A stretch of 39,085 nucleotides of DNA from Lachnospiraceae bacterium (lineage in GTDB: Bacteria; Bacillota; Clostridia; Lachnospirales; Lachnospiraceae). Where the stretch lies: positions 1 to 39,085 of the forward strand of contig JAILNN010000123.1 of assembly GCA_024691565.1 (NCBI GenBank), read 5' to 3'. Shown one piece after another: positions 23,690-33,133 of this stretch. Within the stretch, counting starts at the first letter, position 1; each line of letters opens with the position of its first letter. A model generated the notes under the pieces. It ran no database searches, was not told the origin of the DNA, and worked only from the letters and a program-made list of their open reading frames with translations. A program made the position numbers and the translations under genes.

Positions 23690-26681
23690 TAGAATCGTCT
23701 CCTAAATCATTAGTATTAACTTCTTCTTCAGATTCACTTGAAGTGCCTTCTTCATCCTGTGAATCTCCAGAGCTAATTCCAAGAATCTTATCAAGTTCCT
23801 CCATGGTAACAAGAACCTGTCTAGGTTTAGTACCCTCACTAGGACCTACAATACCAGCGTCACAAAGTTCATCAAGAATTCTACCAGCCCTATTGAAGCC
23901 AATCTTAAACCTTCTTTGTAATTGTCCTGCAGAAGCTCTTTCTGACTCTATACAGAATCTTGCACATTGTTCAAAGTACTCATCTCGGGATGGTTCATCA
24001 CTAGATTCTTTACTTCCACCAACGCTATCTGCAGTAACAGTAACCTTAGTTACATTTTTATCATAAACTGGTTTTTCGTTATTTTCTTTAATAAAGTCAA
24101 TAACTCTTTCTATCTCCTCATCCTTTAAGAAACTTCCCTGAAGTCTGTCTGGTTCAGATTTTCCAGATGGTAAGAAAAGCATATCACCATGACCAATTAG
24201 TCTCTCCGCTCCTGCCATATCAAGGATTGTTCTTGAATCTATTGCAGATGAAGTTGAAAAAGCAATTCTTGAAGGAATATTTGCCTTGATAACACCTGTA
24301 ATAACATTAACAGATGGCCTCTGAGTTGCAAGAACAAGATGTATACCAGCCGCTCTTGCTAGCTGTGCAATACGACAAACGGCATCTTCAACTTCTTTTG
24401 ATGCAACCATCATAAGGTCTGCAAACTCGTCTACAATAATGACAAGCGAAGGCATCTTTTCATATCCAGCTTCAGCAGCATTTTCTTCCTTACTAACCTT
24501 ATCATTATAACCTTTAATATTACGAACACCTAAGTCCTTAAATAATTTATATCTCTTCATCATTTCCTGAACAGCCCAATTTAAAGAAGCAGCAGCCTCT
24601 CTGGCATCAGTTACTACAGGACAGAATAGATGTGGAATTCCATTATAAACAGAAAGTTCAACTACCTTAGGATCAATCATAATAAGCTTAAGTTCATCAG
24701 GACTATATTTAAAGAGAAGACTCATTATAAGTGTATTGATACATACTGATTTACCAGAACCAGTTGCACCCGCAATAAGCAAGTGAGGCATCTTTGCAAT
24801 ATCACTCACAATGATTTGTCCATAAATATCTTTACCAACAGCAAAAGCTATTCCAGCTTTTGAATCTGTAAACGACCTATCTTCTATTAATTCTCTAAAG
24901 TATACTGAATTTGGTGAACTACTTGGAATCTCAATACCTACAGCTGATTTACCAGGAATAGGTGCCTCAATTCTAATATTAGATACTGCAAGACTAAGCT
25001 TAATATCATCAATTAATGAAGTAATCCTGGAAACCTTAACACCAACTTCAGGTTTTAATTCAAATCTTGTAACAGTAGGTCCACAGGTAACATTTTCAAC
25101 CGTAACATTTACACCAAAACTCTTTAATGTATCTTCTAACTTATTTGCCATTGCTGTAAGTTCAGCATTTGAATTTCCCTGATTAACTGCTTTTGGAATT
25201 GGATCAAGTAAAGAAACCGGTGGTTTTACATATTCAGTAACAGTGTTAGCGTTTCCTGCTTCCTCTAAAAGCTTTTCAAAATCTTTTAGTTTCTCATCGC
25301 TTTCTGCAGTATTTTCTGTCTTAGAACTTGTCCTTGAAGAAGCACTTCTAGTTGAAGAACTTCTAGATTTACTAGCAGAATTCTTAGATTCATCAGATTC
25401 CTTAGCTTTTTTACTTCTTGAATCCACCATATTAATATCAGTTAAATCAGGAATATCACCATAATCATCCTCAGATAAATCTGTGTTATTTGAATTAATA
25501 ATATTTAATGTTTTTTTAGGTGTTTCCTGCAATGTATTTTCAGGAATATTTTCTACTTGATTAGACGCACTAGAAGAAACACTTGGTTTTCCCTTTGCAG
25601 ATGGCTTAGTATTCTTTCTTTCAAGAGAGGAATCATCAGCCTTACCCTTGTTTCTTTCTGCTTCAACCTGATTATGAAAATCCTTCTTTCTCTCTCTTTC
25701 ACCCTTGTTCTCATCAATTTCAAAGAAAGAAAAATGACTCTTATTAGAGCTTTCCTGATTAGAATTATTCTGATTAGACTCCTTTTGATTAGAATTATTC
25801 TTAATATTATTCTTACTTGAATTATTCTTATCAACAAGTGAATAATTAGGAGTTTGATAATTATCTAAATCCTTATCTTCATTAATAATTCTTTCTTTTT
25901 CAAGCATTTCCTTCTCATATTCATTTCTCTTTCTAATATGAGCAACAAAATCCTTACCAAATCCAGCAAATAAACTAATAATAAATCCAACTATACAAAC
26001 AAAAATACTTCCTACAATACCAAAAATATTTCTAATTACACCACCTATAGCGTCACAGATAATTCCTCCGCTACTCATTCCAAGATTACAAACATCTTCA
26101 AAGGCTGCATATAAACTTTCAAAAAAGTTTCCACGAATGCCATTATTACTATGATAATAATCCGCCAATGTAAGACTTTCTGATATATTTTGAATCATAC
26201 ATTCAAAAAAGAAAACAGCCATCGAAACACCAATTATCCATCTTGTAATCTTTGATGCATTTTGTTTTCCAGGATTTGCAAAATATAAAATAACGCAAAG
26301 AAGTGTAGCAAGCGGAATAAGCCACGCTGCCCATCCAAAGATACCAAAAAACAATCCAGTAAATACTGTGCCTATTTTATACATCGCACCCAAAAAACAC
26401 ATATATAAAAATATAGTTATAACAAATAAAAGAATTAAAACCATACTTTTATTAAATGCTTTTTTATCATGAAAATCATCTAATTCATCGACAGATTTAC
26501 GGTATTCTTCTTTTTTAGCTTTTGCTTTAGCCGCACTATTTCTAGATGAACTACTATTCTTTCTAGAACCAGTTGTAGATTTTTTTGTAGTAGTTCTCTT
26601 TGTCGATGAAGACGACTTTCTAGTATTACCCTTCCCCGATGAACTCGAGGAAGTGGTTTTCTTTTTAGTGGTTGTTGCCAT
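23682..26681 (-). CDS. ftsK: FtsK/SpoIIIE-type DNA translocase
   Basis: FtsK/SpoIIIE pumps chromosomal DNA through the closing septum. The 999-residue protein has an unusually basic Ser/Thr/Lys/Arg N-terminal tail (residues 1-60). About four transmembrane helices follow (roughly 78-235), then a long Asn/Ser/Gln-rich linker to about residue 490. The motor comes next: Walker A GATGSGKSV with Lys644, Walker B LVIIVDEFADLMM near 745, and ATQRPSVNVITG. A winged-helix gamma domain (SAGQLQRRFKIGFNRAGRILDEL) and an acidic Ser/Glu tail end the protein. SpoIIIE versus FtsK cannot be told apart here. Within the linker DNA, GATTAGAATTATTC occurs at 25757-25770 and again at 25787-25800. Confidence 0.95.
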   Translation of the reverse strand: MATTTKKKTTSSSSSGKGNTRKSSSSTKRTTTKKSTTGSRKNSSSSRNSAAKAKAKKEEYRKSVDELDDFHDKKAFNKSMVLILLFVITIFLYMCFLGAMYKIGTVFTGLFFGIFGWAAWLIPLATLLCVILYFANPGKQNASKITRWIIGVSMAVFFFECMIQNISESLTLADYYHSNNGIRGNFFESLYAAFEDVCNLGMSSGGIICDAIGGVIRNIFGIVGSIFVCIVGFIISLFAGFGKDFVAHIRKRNEYEKEMLEKERIINEDKDLDNYQTPNYSLVDKNNSSKNNIKNNSNQKESNQNNSNQESSNKSHFSFFEIDENKGERERKKDFHNQVEAERNKGKADDSSLERKNTKPSAKGKPSVSSSASNQVENIPENTLQETPKKTLNIINSNNTDLSEDDYGDIPDLTDINMVDSRSKKAKESDESKNSASKSRSSSTRSASSRTSSKTENTAESDEKLKDFEKLLEEAGNANTVTEYVKPPVSLLDPIPKAVNQGNSNAELTAMANKLEDTLKSFGVNVTVENVTCGPTVTRFELKPEVGVKVSRITSLIDDIKLSLAVSNIRIEAPIPGKSAVGIEIPSSSPNSVYFRELIEDRSFTDSKAGIAFAVGKDIYGQIIVSDIAKMPHLLIAGATGSGKSVCINTLIMSLLFKYSPDELKLIMIDPKVVELSVYNGIPHLFCPVVTDAREAAASLNWAVQEMMKRYKLFKDLGVRNIKGYNDKVSKEENAAEAGYEKMPSLVIIVDEFADLMMVASKEVEDAVCRIAQLARAAGIHLVLATQRPSVNVITGVIKANIPSRIAFSTSSAIDSRTILDMAGAERLIGHGDMLFLPSGKSEPDRLQGSFLKDEEIERVIDFIKENNEKPVYDKNVTKVTVTADSVGGSKESSDEPSRDEYFEQCARFCIESERASAGQLQRRFKIGFNRAGRILDELCDAGIVGPSEGTKPRQVLVTMEELDKILGISSGDSQDEEGTSSESEEEVNTNDLGDDSNV

Positions 26682-26693
26682 TACTATCCCCTT

Positions 26694-28328
26694 TTACATA
26701 ATTCTAATCTTTACTGCAAAAGCATAAATCGTTCTTCCAAAAGGAAACTCATATAGCTCTGCCTTACTTAACGCCTTAAATCTAAGTACTCCAACGAAGT
26801 AAACTGTTATTCCTATAAATATAGAAACTAATACAGAAACAACTAATATCTTTGTTAGCTTAAATAATATAAAGTAGATTCCAAAGGTTATTATTCCCAT
26901 CACAATAGATACAACAAATGGAATAATAAATGTTGTCTTAAGTTCCTGAGATATTCCCAAATACTTTTTAACAGAAAAAGCATTCAATATACAAACTACA
27001 ATAGGATAAGTTACATTACCAATAACAAGTGAAAATGCACCTAGTGGTGTGAAAAGTAAAAGTACTGTAACTAAAACCACATGAATTACTAATGAAATAG
27101 CTGCATTGAAAACAGGAACTGTCATCTTATTTATACCCTGAAGTATTCCACTTGTTACGGTTGAAAGTGCATAGAAAATAATACAAATTGAACCATAAAG
27201 AAGCATTTGTCCTGCTATTTTATAATCAGAACCTCTAAATAAAAGTCTAATAATTGGTTCTCCAAGGACAGATAATCCAACTGCCGATGGAATCGCAATA
27301 ATCATATTAAATTTAACAGCTAGATTAACACAACTCTTAACTGTAGTTTTCTCATGCTTAATATATGCCCTTACTAAACTAGGAATCATTGAAGATGCAA
27401 TAGATGTTGATATTGCAATTGGTACATTAACTAAAAGTCTATATTTAGTACTATATATTCCCTGTAGAGTTTTAACTGCAAAATCTGTATAACCTCTTAA
27501 ATCCATACATTTACTAAAGATAATTGTATCAAGAGTTCCGCTGATTTGATAAACAGTTTGACTAAGGATTATTGGTGTAACCGTTAAGAATACAAGCTTA
27601 ACAGTATCTGACTTCGACATAATATTTTTTCTTTTATCATGTGAAAGCTTACGTTTATACATAGGCATGAAAAGAAGTAGAATTAATAAGAGAATAATAA
27701 ATCCTGCAACAGCACCAATACAAGTTCCAAGTGTACCACCAGCAGCTCCCCATGCGCTAACATTCTTAGATGCACTATGAAGATTAACAAAATAAAATGC
27801 TGCAACCACACTAACAATTGCATTTACAATCTGTTCAACCAACTGCGAAAATGCAGTAGGAATCATTGTCTTATTTCCTTCAAAGAAACCTCTTAAAACA
27901 CCCATCATTGCAACAACAAAAATAGTTGGAGCAAGAATTTTTAATGGAATACTAATTCCTGTATATTTTGTATATAGATTTTTTTCAATCCAATCAGCAA
28001 AGAAAAATAAAATGAGAGCGGCCGCTCCACCAGTACACATAGAAAATATATATGCAACCGAGAATACCCTTTGAGATTCTTTATATTTTTTAACAGCCAT
28101 CTTTTCAGAAACCATTTTTGAAACAGCCATTGGCATAGCATTTGAAGAAAGAATCAACAAAAGACTATATAATTCGAAGGCTGGTGAATAAATACCATTT
28201 CCTTCATCCCCTATTATATTTGTAAGTGGAATTCTATAAATCATTCCAATAAGTCTAACTACAATACTAGTTAGAGCAAGTATACTTCCTTGTTTTAAAA
28301 AACTATTATTAGTTTGATTTGAAGACAT
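26694..28328 (-). CDS. murJ: MurJ/SpoVB-type lipid flippase (MOP superfamily)
   Basis: This is a polytopic MOP-superfamily exporter of 544 residues with about 14 hydrophobic helices, matching the size of Bacillus YtgP (MurJ), which flips lipid II. The N-terminal segment FLKQGSILALTSIVVRLIGMIYRIPLTNIIGDEGNGIYS (shown here only as the motif RLIGMIYRIPL) and GVLRGFFEGNKTMIPTA are typical of the YtgP/SpoVB branch. SpoVB is the main alternative. Proximity to mre, PBP2 and rodA fits lipid II export. It follows ybeY by 20 bp and precedes ftsK by 12 bp. Confidence 0.85.
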   Translation of the reverse strand: MSSNQTNNSFLKQGSILALTSIVVRLIGMIYRIPLTNIIGDEGNGIYSPAFELYSLLLILSSNAMPMAVSKMVSEKMAVKKYKESQRVFSVAYIFSMCTGGAAALILFFFADWIEKNLYTKYTGISIPLKILAPTIFVVAMMGVLRGFFEGNKTMIPTAFSQLVEQIVNAIVSVVAAFYFVNLHSASKNVSAWGAAGGTLGTCIGAVAGFIILLLILLLFMPMYKRKLSHDKRKNIMSKSDTVKLVFLTVTPIILSQTVYQISGTLDTIIFSKCMDLRGYTDFAVKTLQGIYSTKYRLLVNVPIAISTSIASSMIPSLVRAYIKHEKTTVKSCVNLAVKFNMIIAIPSAVGLSVLGEPIIRLLFRGSDYKIAGQMLLYGSICIIFYALSTVTSGILQGINKMTVPVFNAAISLVIHVVLVTVLLLFTPLGAFSLVIGNVTYPIVVCILNAFSVKKYLGISQELKTTFIIPFVVSIVMGIITFGIYFILFKLTKILVVSVLVSIFIGITVYFVGVLRFKALSKAELYEFPFGRTIYAFAVKIRIM

Positions 28329-28348
28329 AATATTTCCCCTTAATTAAT

Positions 28349-28858
28349 CTAAGCTTCTCTAGTAATCTTTAAATTCTCAAGTATCTTACTTTGTTTATCT
28401 TCCATTACTACTCTTTCTTCATCTGTCATATGGTCGTACCCCAAAAGATGAAGCATGCTGTGAGCAACCAGAAAACAAATCTCTCTCCTTAAACTATGAC
28501 CGTATTCCAAAGCCTGAGCTTTGGCTCTGTCAACAGAAATAATAATATCACCCAAGTTATACTCATTAGTTTCCATATCCAAAACACTAAATTTTACTTC
28601 TGGATCAGAAAGCACTGAAAAATCAGCAGGTAATCTATAATCAATCATCGGAAAACTCAAAACATCAGTCGGTGAATCAATATTTCTAAATTCACGATTA
28701 ATTTTTTGAATCTTTTCGTTATTTGTGAAGCTAACTGAGACATAGATATCTAAGTCACAGTTTTCTGTTTTTAGAACCTCTAAAACAACAGCTTCTATAT
28801 CTTTTTCATACTCAAATTCAAAATTATAATCTAATTCATTTTGAAAATCAATTGTCAT
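28349..28858 (-). CDS. ybeY: Endoribonuclease YbeY (16S rRNA maturation)
   Basis: YbeY is a zinc endoribonuclease needed for 16S rRNA 3'-end processing and ribosome quality control. The metal site HSMLHLLGYDH (three His) is intact, as are NREFRNIDSPTDVLSFPM and LGDIIISVDRA. The ATG at 28858 is preferred (169 residues): the upstream TTG at 28870 sits only about one base after the AAGGA site, too close to serve. It follows phoH by 42 bp, the conserved phoH-ybeY pairing. Confidence 0.94.
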   Translation of the reverse strand: MTIDFQNELDYNFEFEYEKDIEAVVLEVLKTENCDLDIYVSVSFTNNEKIQKINREFRNIDSPTDVLSFPMIDYRLPADFSVLSDPEVKFSVLDMETNEYNLGDIIISVDRAKAQALEYGHSLRREICFLVAHSMLHLLGYDHMTDEERVVMEDKQSKILENLKITREA

Positions 28859-28900
28859 AATATCTACCAAATCCTTAAAACAATCAATAGTAAATATAAA

Positions 28901-29911
28901 TTATTTACTATACTTCTGAGTCTTATAGTTGGTCTTCTTTTTAGTAAGACGTTCCTCGTGTTTTTCATAGGCTTTAACAATTTTCTGAACCAAAGGATGT
29001 CTTACAACATCGACAGCGGTCAAGAAACTTACGCCTATTTCATCAATATTTTTAAGTATTTTTAAAGAATTGTCAAGACCTGATATTGCACCGTCAGGTA
29101 AATCCTTTTGTGAAAGGTCACCCGTTACAACAACCTTAGATCCAAAACCGATTCTTGTTAAAAACATTTTCATCTGTGCAGGTGTTGTATTCTGGGCTTC
29201 ATCAAGTATGATAAAAGAATTATCTAATGTACGACCTCTCATATATGCAAGAGGTGCTACTTCAATTAATCCTTTCTCCACATTCTTTTGATATTGCTCG
29301 GCACCCATAATCTGATACAATGCATCATAGAGCGGTCTAAGATATGGATCAACCTTACTTTGTAAATCACCTGGAAGGAAACCAAGTTTTTCTCCAGCTT
29401 CAATCGCAGGTCTTGTTAGAATAATTCTCATAACCTCATCTTTTTTGAAAGCCTCAATAGCCATAGCCATTGCTAAATATGTTTTTCCCGTACCTGCAGG
29501 ACCAACACCAAAGGTTATCATCTTATTCTTTATATTATCAACATAATTCTTTTGACCAAGTGTTTTAGGGGCAACAATTTTACCATTAACTGTATGGCAG
29601 ATCACTTGAGAATTAAGGTTGCTAATTTTGATATCGCTGTGGTTATTGACGACAGAAAGAGCATAATTAACTGATTGCTCAGAAATCTCCTGTCCTCCTC
29701 TACGAAGTTCAATAAGTTCATCTATAACCTCACAGGCTGCCTTAACATTCTTTTCGTCTCCAGAAAAAATATTCACTCCATTATGAGACGAAAACTCAAC
29801 ATCTAGGTTCTTTTCAATCTTAGTGATATTAGCATCATAAACACCAATAATCTCATTTTGTATATCACCTGGAATAAAAATTTCTTTACTAAACTTTGAA
29901 TCTGTTTCCAA
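28901..29911 (-). CDS. phoH: PhoH-family ATPase (TTG start)
   Basis: PhoH-like proteins are P-loop NTPases tied to RNA metabolism through their link with YbeY. The 336-residue protein has an N-terminal region of about 110 residues, then Walker A GPAGTGKTYLAM, RPAIEAGEKLGFLPGDL, AYMRGRTLDNSFIILDEAQNTTPAQMKMFLTRIG (in parts; IILDEAQN is Walker B) and VVTGDLSQ. The start codon is TTG: GAGAGGAG lies eight bases upstream and there is no nearby in-frame ATG. It follows mutS by 26 bp. Confidence 0.94.
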   Translation of the reverse strand: METDSKFSKEIFIPGDIQNEIIGVYDANITKIEKNLDVEFSSHNGVNIFSGDEKNVKAACEVIDELIELRRGGQEISEQSVNYALSVVNNHSDIKISNLNSQVICHTVNGKIVAPKTLGQKNYVDNIKNKMITFGVGPAGTGKTYLAMAMAIEAFKKDEVMRIILTRPAIEAGEKLGFLPGDLQSKVDPYLRPLYDALYQIMGAEQYQKNVEKGLIEVAPLAYMRGRTLDNSFIILDEAQNTTPAQMKMFLTRIGFGSKVVVTGDLSQKDLPDGAISGLDNSLKILKNIDEIGVSFLTAVDVVRHPLVQKIVKAYEKHEERLTKKKTNYKTQKYSK

Positions 29912-29937
29912 CTAAAATACTCCTCTCAAACATATAT

Positions 29938-32694
29938 TTATAACTGGTTTTGTAATTTATATAAAAGGTTTAGTGCATCAATAGGTGTCATTCTAGATAA
30001 ATCAGCATTTTTAATACTCTTAATAACCTTTAAATTTTTCTTATCTTCTGCTGATTCATTACCACCTACTCTTTGAGTACTCTTTTCATTATCTCCAGAA
30101 AGCATATCAAATAGAGTAATCTGCCCATTATCTTTATCTTTATCTAGATTTTTATTTTTAACAGCATTACCATTAAAATCAACCTTTGAATTATCTTTCT
30201 TTTCTACTGATTTACCCTCAAGCAAAGAAGTATTAGACCCTTGAACTTCAATTTCTTTAGCTTTTTGAAGTAAATCATTATCAACTAGCTGATCAACAAT
30301 CTCAAAAGCCCTATCAAGAACCTTTTTAGGAACTCCAGCAAGTCTAGCTACCTGAATACCATAACTTTTATCAGCGCCGCCTTTAATGATTTTTCTGAGG
30401 AAAATTATATCCTCTCCCTGTTCTTTAACAGCTATACAATAATTATTAACACTATCTAGTTTTCCTTCTAGTTCAGTTAACTCATGGTAATGAGTTGCAA
30501 AAAGTGTTTTTGCGCCAATATAGTTAGGATCTGCTATATATTCAACAACAGCCCAAGCGATAGATAGGCCATCAAATGTAGATGTTCCTCTACCTATTTC
30601 ATCCAGGATGATTAAACTATCACTAGTTGCATTTCTAAGAATATTAGCAACCTCTGTCATTTCAACCATAAATGTTGATTGACCACTTGATAAATCATCA
30701 CTTGCACCAACTCTTGTAAATATTCTATCTACAATACCAATATGAGCTGACTCTGCTGGAACAAAGGAACCAATTTGAGCCATCAAGACAATAAGTGCTG
30801 TTTGCCTCATATATGTTGACTTACCAGCCATATTAGGACCAGTAATAATTGAAATCCTATGTCTTTCTTTATCTAAGAAGGTATCATTATCAATAAACTG
30901 ACCATTAGGAATCATTTTCTCTACAACTGGATGACGAGCGTGTTTTAATTTAATCACACCATCATCAGACATTTCAGGACATACATAATGATTCTTCTCA
31001 GCTACAGTTGCAAGTGATGCAAACATATCTAACTTCGCAATTTCTTTAGCTGTTTTTTGAATTCTACCAATATTATCATAAAGTATCGATAAAATATCTG
31101 AATATAAAGTATATTCTAAATCATTAAGTCTGTCAGCAGCCCCAAGAATCGTATCTTCAAGTTCTTTTAATTTTGGAGTAGTATATCTCTCAGCATTAAC
31201 AAGGGTTTGTTTTCTAATCCATTCTTCTGGAACTAAATCCTTAAAAGAATTTGTAACCTCTAGATAATAACCAAAAACCTTGTTATATTTAAGCTTAAGA
31301 CTTTTGATACCACTTTTTTCTTTTTCCTTTTCTAGTTCCTCAGCAAGCCAGTTTTTACCTTCTTTACCAGCATTTCTTAGTTTATCAACCTCTTCATTAT
31401 AACCACTCTTAAGAATTCCACCATCTCTAACACTTACTGGTGGCTCTTCGATAATTGCTTCATCAATAACCTTAAACATATCATTAAGGCCATCTATTGA
31501 ATTATTTATTTCAATAAGTCCCTCAGATTTAAAATCATTTAATAGATTCTTTATAATTGGAAGCATCTCTAGGGATTTTTTCAATGCAATTAAATCTCTT
31601 GGATTTGCAGTTTTATAACTAATTCTAGAAATCAATCTTTCTAAATCATAGATAGGAGAAAGATATTCTCTTAATTCCTCTCTATTGAAAGGATCATTAA
31701 ACAGCTCTGAAACTGAAGCTAATCTCTTTTCAATTAATGCTTTGTCAATTAAAGGTTGTTCTATCGCATTTCTAAGAGTTCTAGCTCCCATTGCTGTCTT
31801 TGTTTTATCAAGAACCCAGAATAAAGAGCCCTTCTTTTCCTTATCTCTCATTGTTTCACAAAGCTCAAGATTTCGTCTTGTTGAGCGATCAATCAACATA
31901 TAATTACTAGAAATATATGGAGTAATTGATGAAATATGCTCAAGAGATATTTTTTGAGTTTCTAATAAATACTGCATTGCAGCACCTGCTGCGACCACAC
32001 CAATGGTAAAATCATCAATACCAATGCCCTTTAAGCTTTTTAAATTAAAATGAGTAAGCAATGTATTTTTTGCAGTTTCATCATCAAAATACCAGGAATC
32101 CAATGCAGAAACAATTATATTTTCTTTATTTTTTAGACTATCTAAATCAATTCCAGAAACCAAAAAAGAATCATTACAAATGATTTCAGAAGGCATTATT
32201 TTATAAATCTCATCTAATAGTTTACTGATACTATCAAATTCAGTCACAAAAAAATCACCGGTAGTAACATCAACATATGATACACCGATTGCATTAACAG
32301 TATAAACAACACTCATCAGAAAGTTATTCTTTGACTCATCTAATGAAAGTGTATTTAGATTAGTTCCAGGAGTGGCAACCCTAATAACTTCTCTTTTAAC
32401 AAGGCCTTTAGCAGTTTTTGGATCTTCGACTTGTTCACAAATAGCAACCTTATAACCATCCTTAACAAGCTTATCAATATAATTATCAGCAGCATGGAAA
32501 GGTACTCCACACATAGGTGCTCTTTCCTCTAAACCGCAACTTTTGCCGGTTAAGGTTAATTCCAAAAGCTTGCTACATTCAATTGCATCATCAAAAAAGA
32601 GTTCATAAAAGTCACCTAATCTATAGAAAAGGAAACAATCTTTATATTCTTCTTTTGTTTGCAGATAACTCTGCATCATTGGTGATAAGGCCAT
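29938..32694 (-). CDS. mutS: DNA mismatch repair protein MutS
   Basis: MutS recognises mismatched bases and recruits downstream repair factors. The 918-residue protein has the mismatch-contact motif LGDFYELF (Phe-Tyr-Glu near residue 30). The connector, core and clamp domains follow, then the ATPase with Walker A ITGPNMAGKSTYMRQ, LDEIGRGTSTFDGLSIAWAV and FATHYHELTELE. A charged linker precedes a C-terminal tail ending MTPIDALNLLYKLQ, typical of MutS1. mutL, which commonly follows mutS in Firmicutes, is not here; phoH comes next. The gene starts 71 bp after the RNase P RNA with GGAAG as ribosome site. Confidence 0.97.
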   Translation of the reverse strand: MALSPMMQSYLQTKEEYKDCFLFYRLGDFYELFFDDAIECSKLLELTLTGKSCGLEERAPMCGVPFHAADNYIDKLVKDGYKVAICEQVEDPKTAKGLVKREVIRVATPGTNLNTLSLDESKNNFLMSVVYTVNAIGVSYVDVTTGDFFVTEFDSISKLLDEIYKIMPSEIICNDSFLVSGIDLDSLKNKENIIVSALDSWYFDDETAKNTLLTHFNLKSLKGIGIDDFTIGVVAAGAAMQYLLETQKISLEHISSITPYISSNYMLIDRSTRRNLELCETMRDKEKKGSLFWVLDKTKTAMGARTLRNAIEQPLIDKALIEKRLASVSELFNDPFNREELREYLSPIYDLERLISRISYKTANPRDLIALKKSLEMLPIIKNLLNDFKSEGLIEINNSIDGLNDMFKVIDEAIIEEPPVSVRDGGILKSGYNEEVDKLRNAGKEGKNWLAEELEKEKEKSGIKSLKLKYNKVFGYYLEVTNSFKDLVPEEWIRKQTLVNAERYTTPKLKELEDTILGAADRLNDLEYTLYSDILSILYDNIGRIQKTAKEIAKLDMFASLATVAEKNHYVCPEMSDDGVIKLKHARHPVVEKMIPNGQFIDNDTFLDKERHRISIITGPNMAGKSTYMRQTALIVLMAQIGSFVPAESAHIGIVDRIFTRVGASDDLSSGQSTFMVEMTEVANILRNATSDSLIILDEIGRGTSTFDGLSIAWAVVEYIADPNYIGAKTLFATHYHELTELEGKLDSVNNYCIAVKEQGEDIIFLRKIIKGGADKSYGIQVARLAGVPKKVLDRAFEIVDQLVDNDLLQKAKEIEVQGSNTSLLEGKSVEKKDNSKVDFNGNAVKNKNLDKDKDNGQITLFDMLSGDNEKSTQRVGGNESAEDKKNLKVIKSIKNADLSRMTPIDALNLLYKLQNQL

Positions 32695-32765
32695 CTTTCC
32701 ACTTCCTGTATAATTATTTATTATCTATCTCTAAACTAAAATTCATCCTTTAAAATTTATATTGA

Positions 32766-33122
32766 ATGAGTAGTGCTATAAGCCGGGTTCTGTATATCCA
32801 AAAGGATATGATAATCATCTATCTAGGACCAACGTTACCACTGGTCTCAAGCAACCTACCCGGAGCTCTCGGGGGCCTTTCAACACTCCTGTTCGGTCTT
32901 GCTTCGGATGGGGTTTACACTGCCATGACTGTTACCAGTCACGCGGTAGGCTCTTACCCTGCCGTTTCACCCTTACCTTAAAAAGGCGGTTTGCTTTCTG
33001 TTGCACTTTCCAAGAGTCACCTCTTCCGGACGTTATCCGGCATCCTGCCCCTTACTTGAAGCCCGGACTTTCCTCACCTGCACCCTTTCGTCTGTGCAGC
33101 CGCGATTATCCGCACTACTCAA
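32766..33122 (-). ncRNA. rnpB: RNase P RNA (catalytic subunit), probably type A
   Basis: On the minus strand the segment opens with GAGTAGTGC and closes with GCACTACTC, forming stem P1. Universal RNase P RNA blocks occur in order: GAGGAAAGTCCGGGCT near the 5' end, GGGTGAAACGGCAGGGTAAG with GAGCCTACCGCG in the middle, then GGTAGGTTGCTTGAG, CTAGATAGATGA and CAGAACCCGGCTTAT near the 3' end. Length is about 357 nt. It processes tRNA 5' ends with the RnpA protein. End points are inferred from P1 and may be off by a few bases. No convincing terminator lies between it and mutS, so read-through into mutS is possible. Confidence 0.96.
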
Positions 33123-33127
33123 TCATT

Positions 33128-33133
33128 TCTATA
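33128..33133 (-). promoter_or_regulatory. Candidate -10 box for rnpB inside the corA 3' end
   Basis: TATAGA on the minus strand sits about seven bases before the inferred 5' end of RNase P RNA and overlaps the corA stop codon. The -35 position (TATTTT at 17-bp spacing) is poor, so support comes mainly from its location. Confidence 0.35.
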
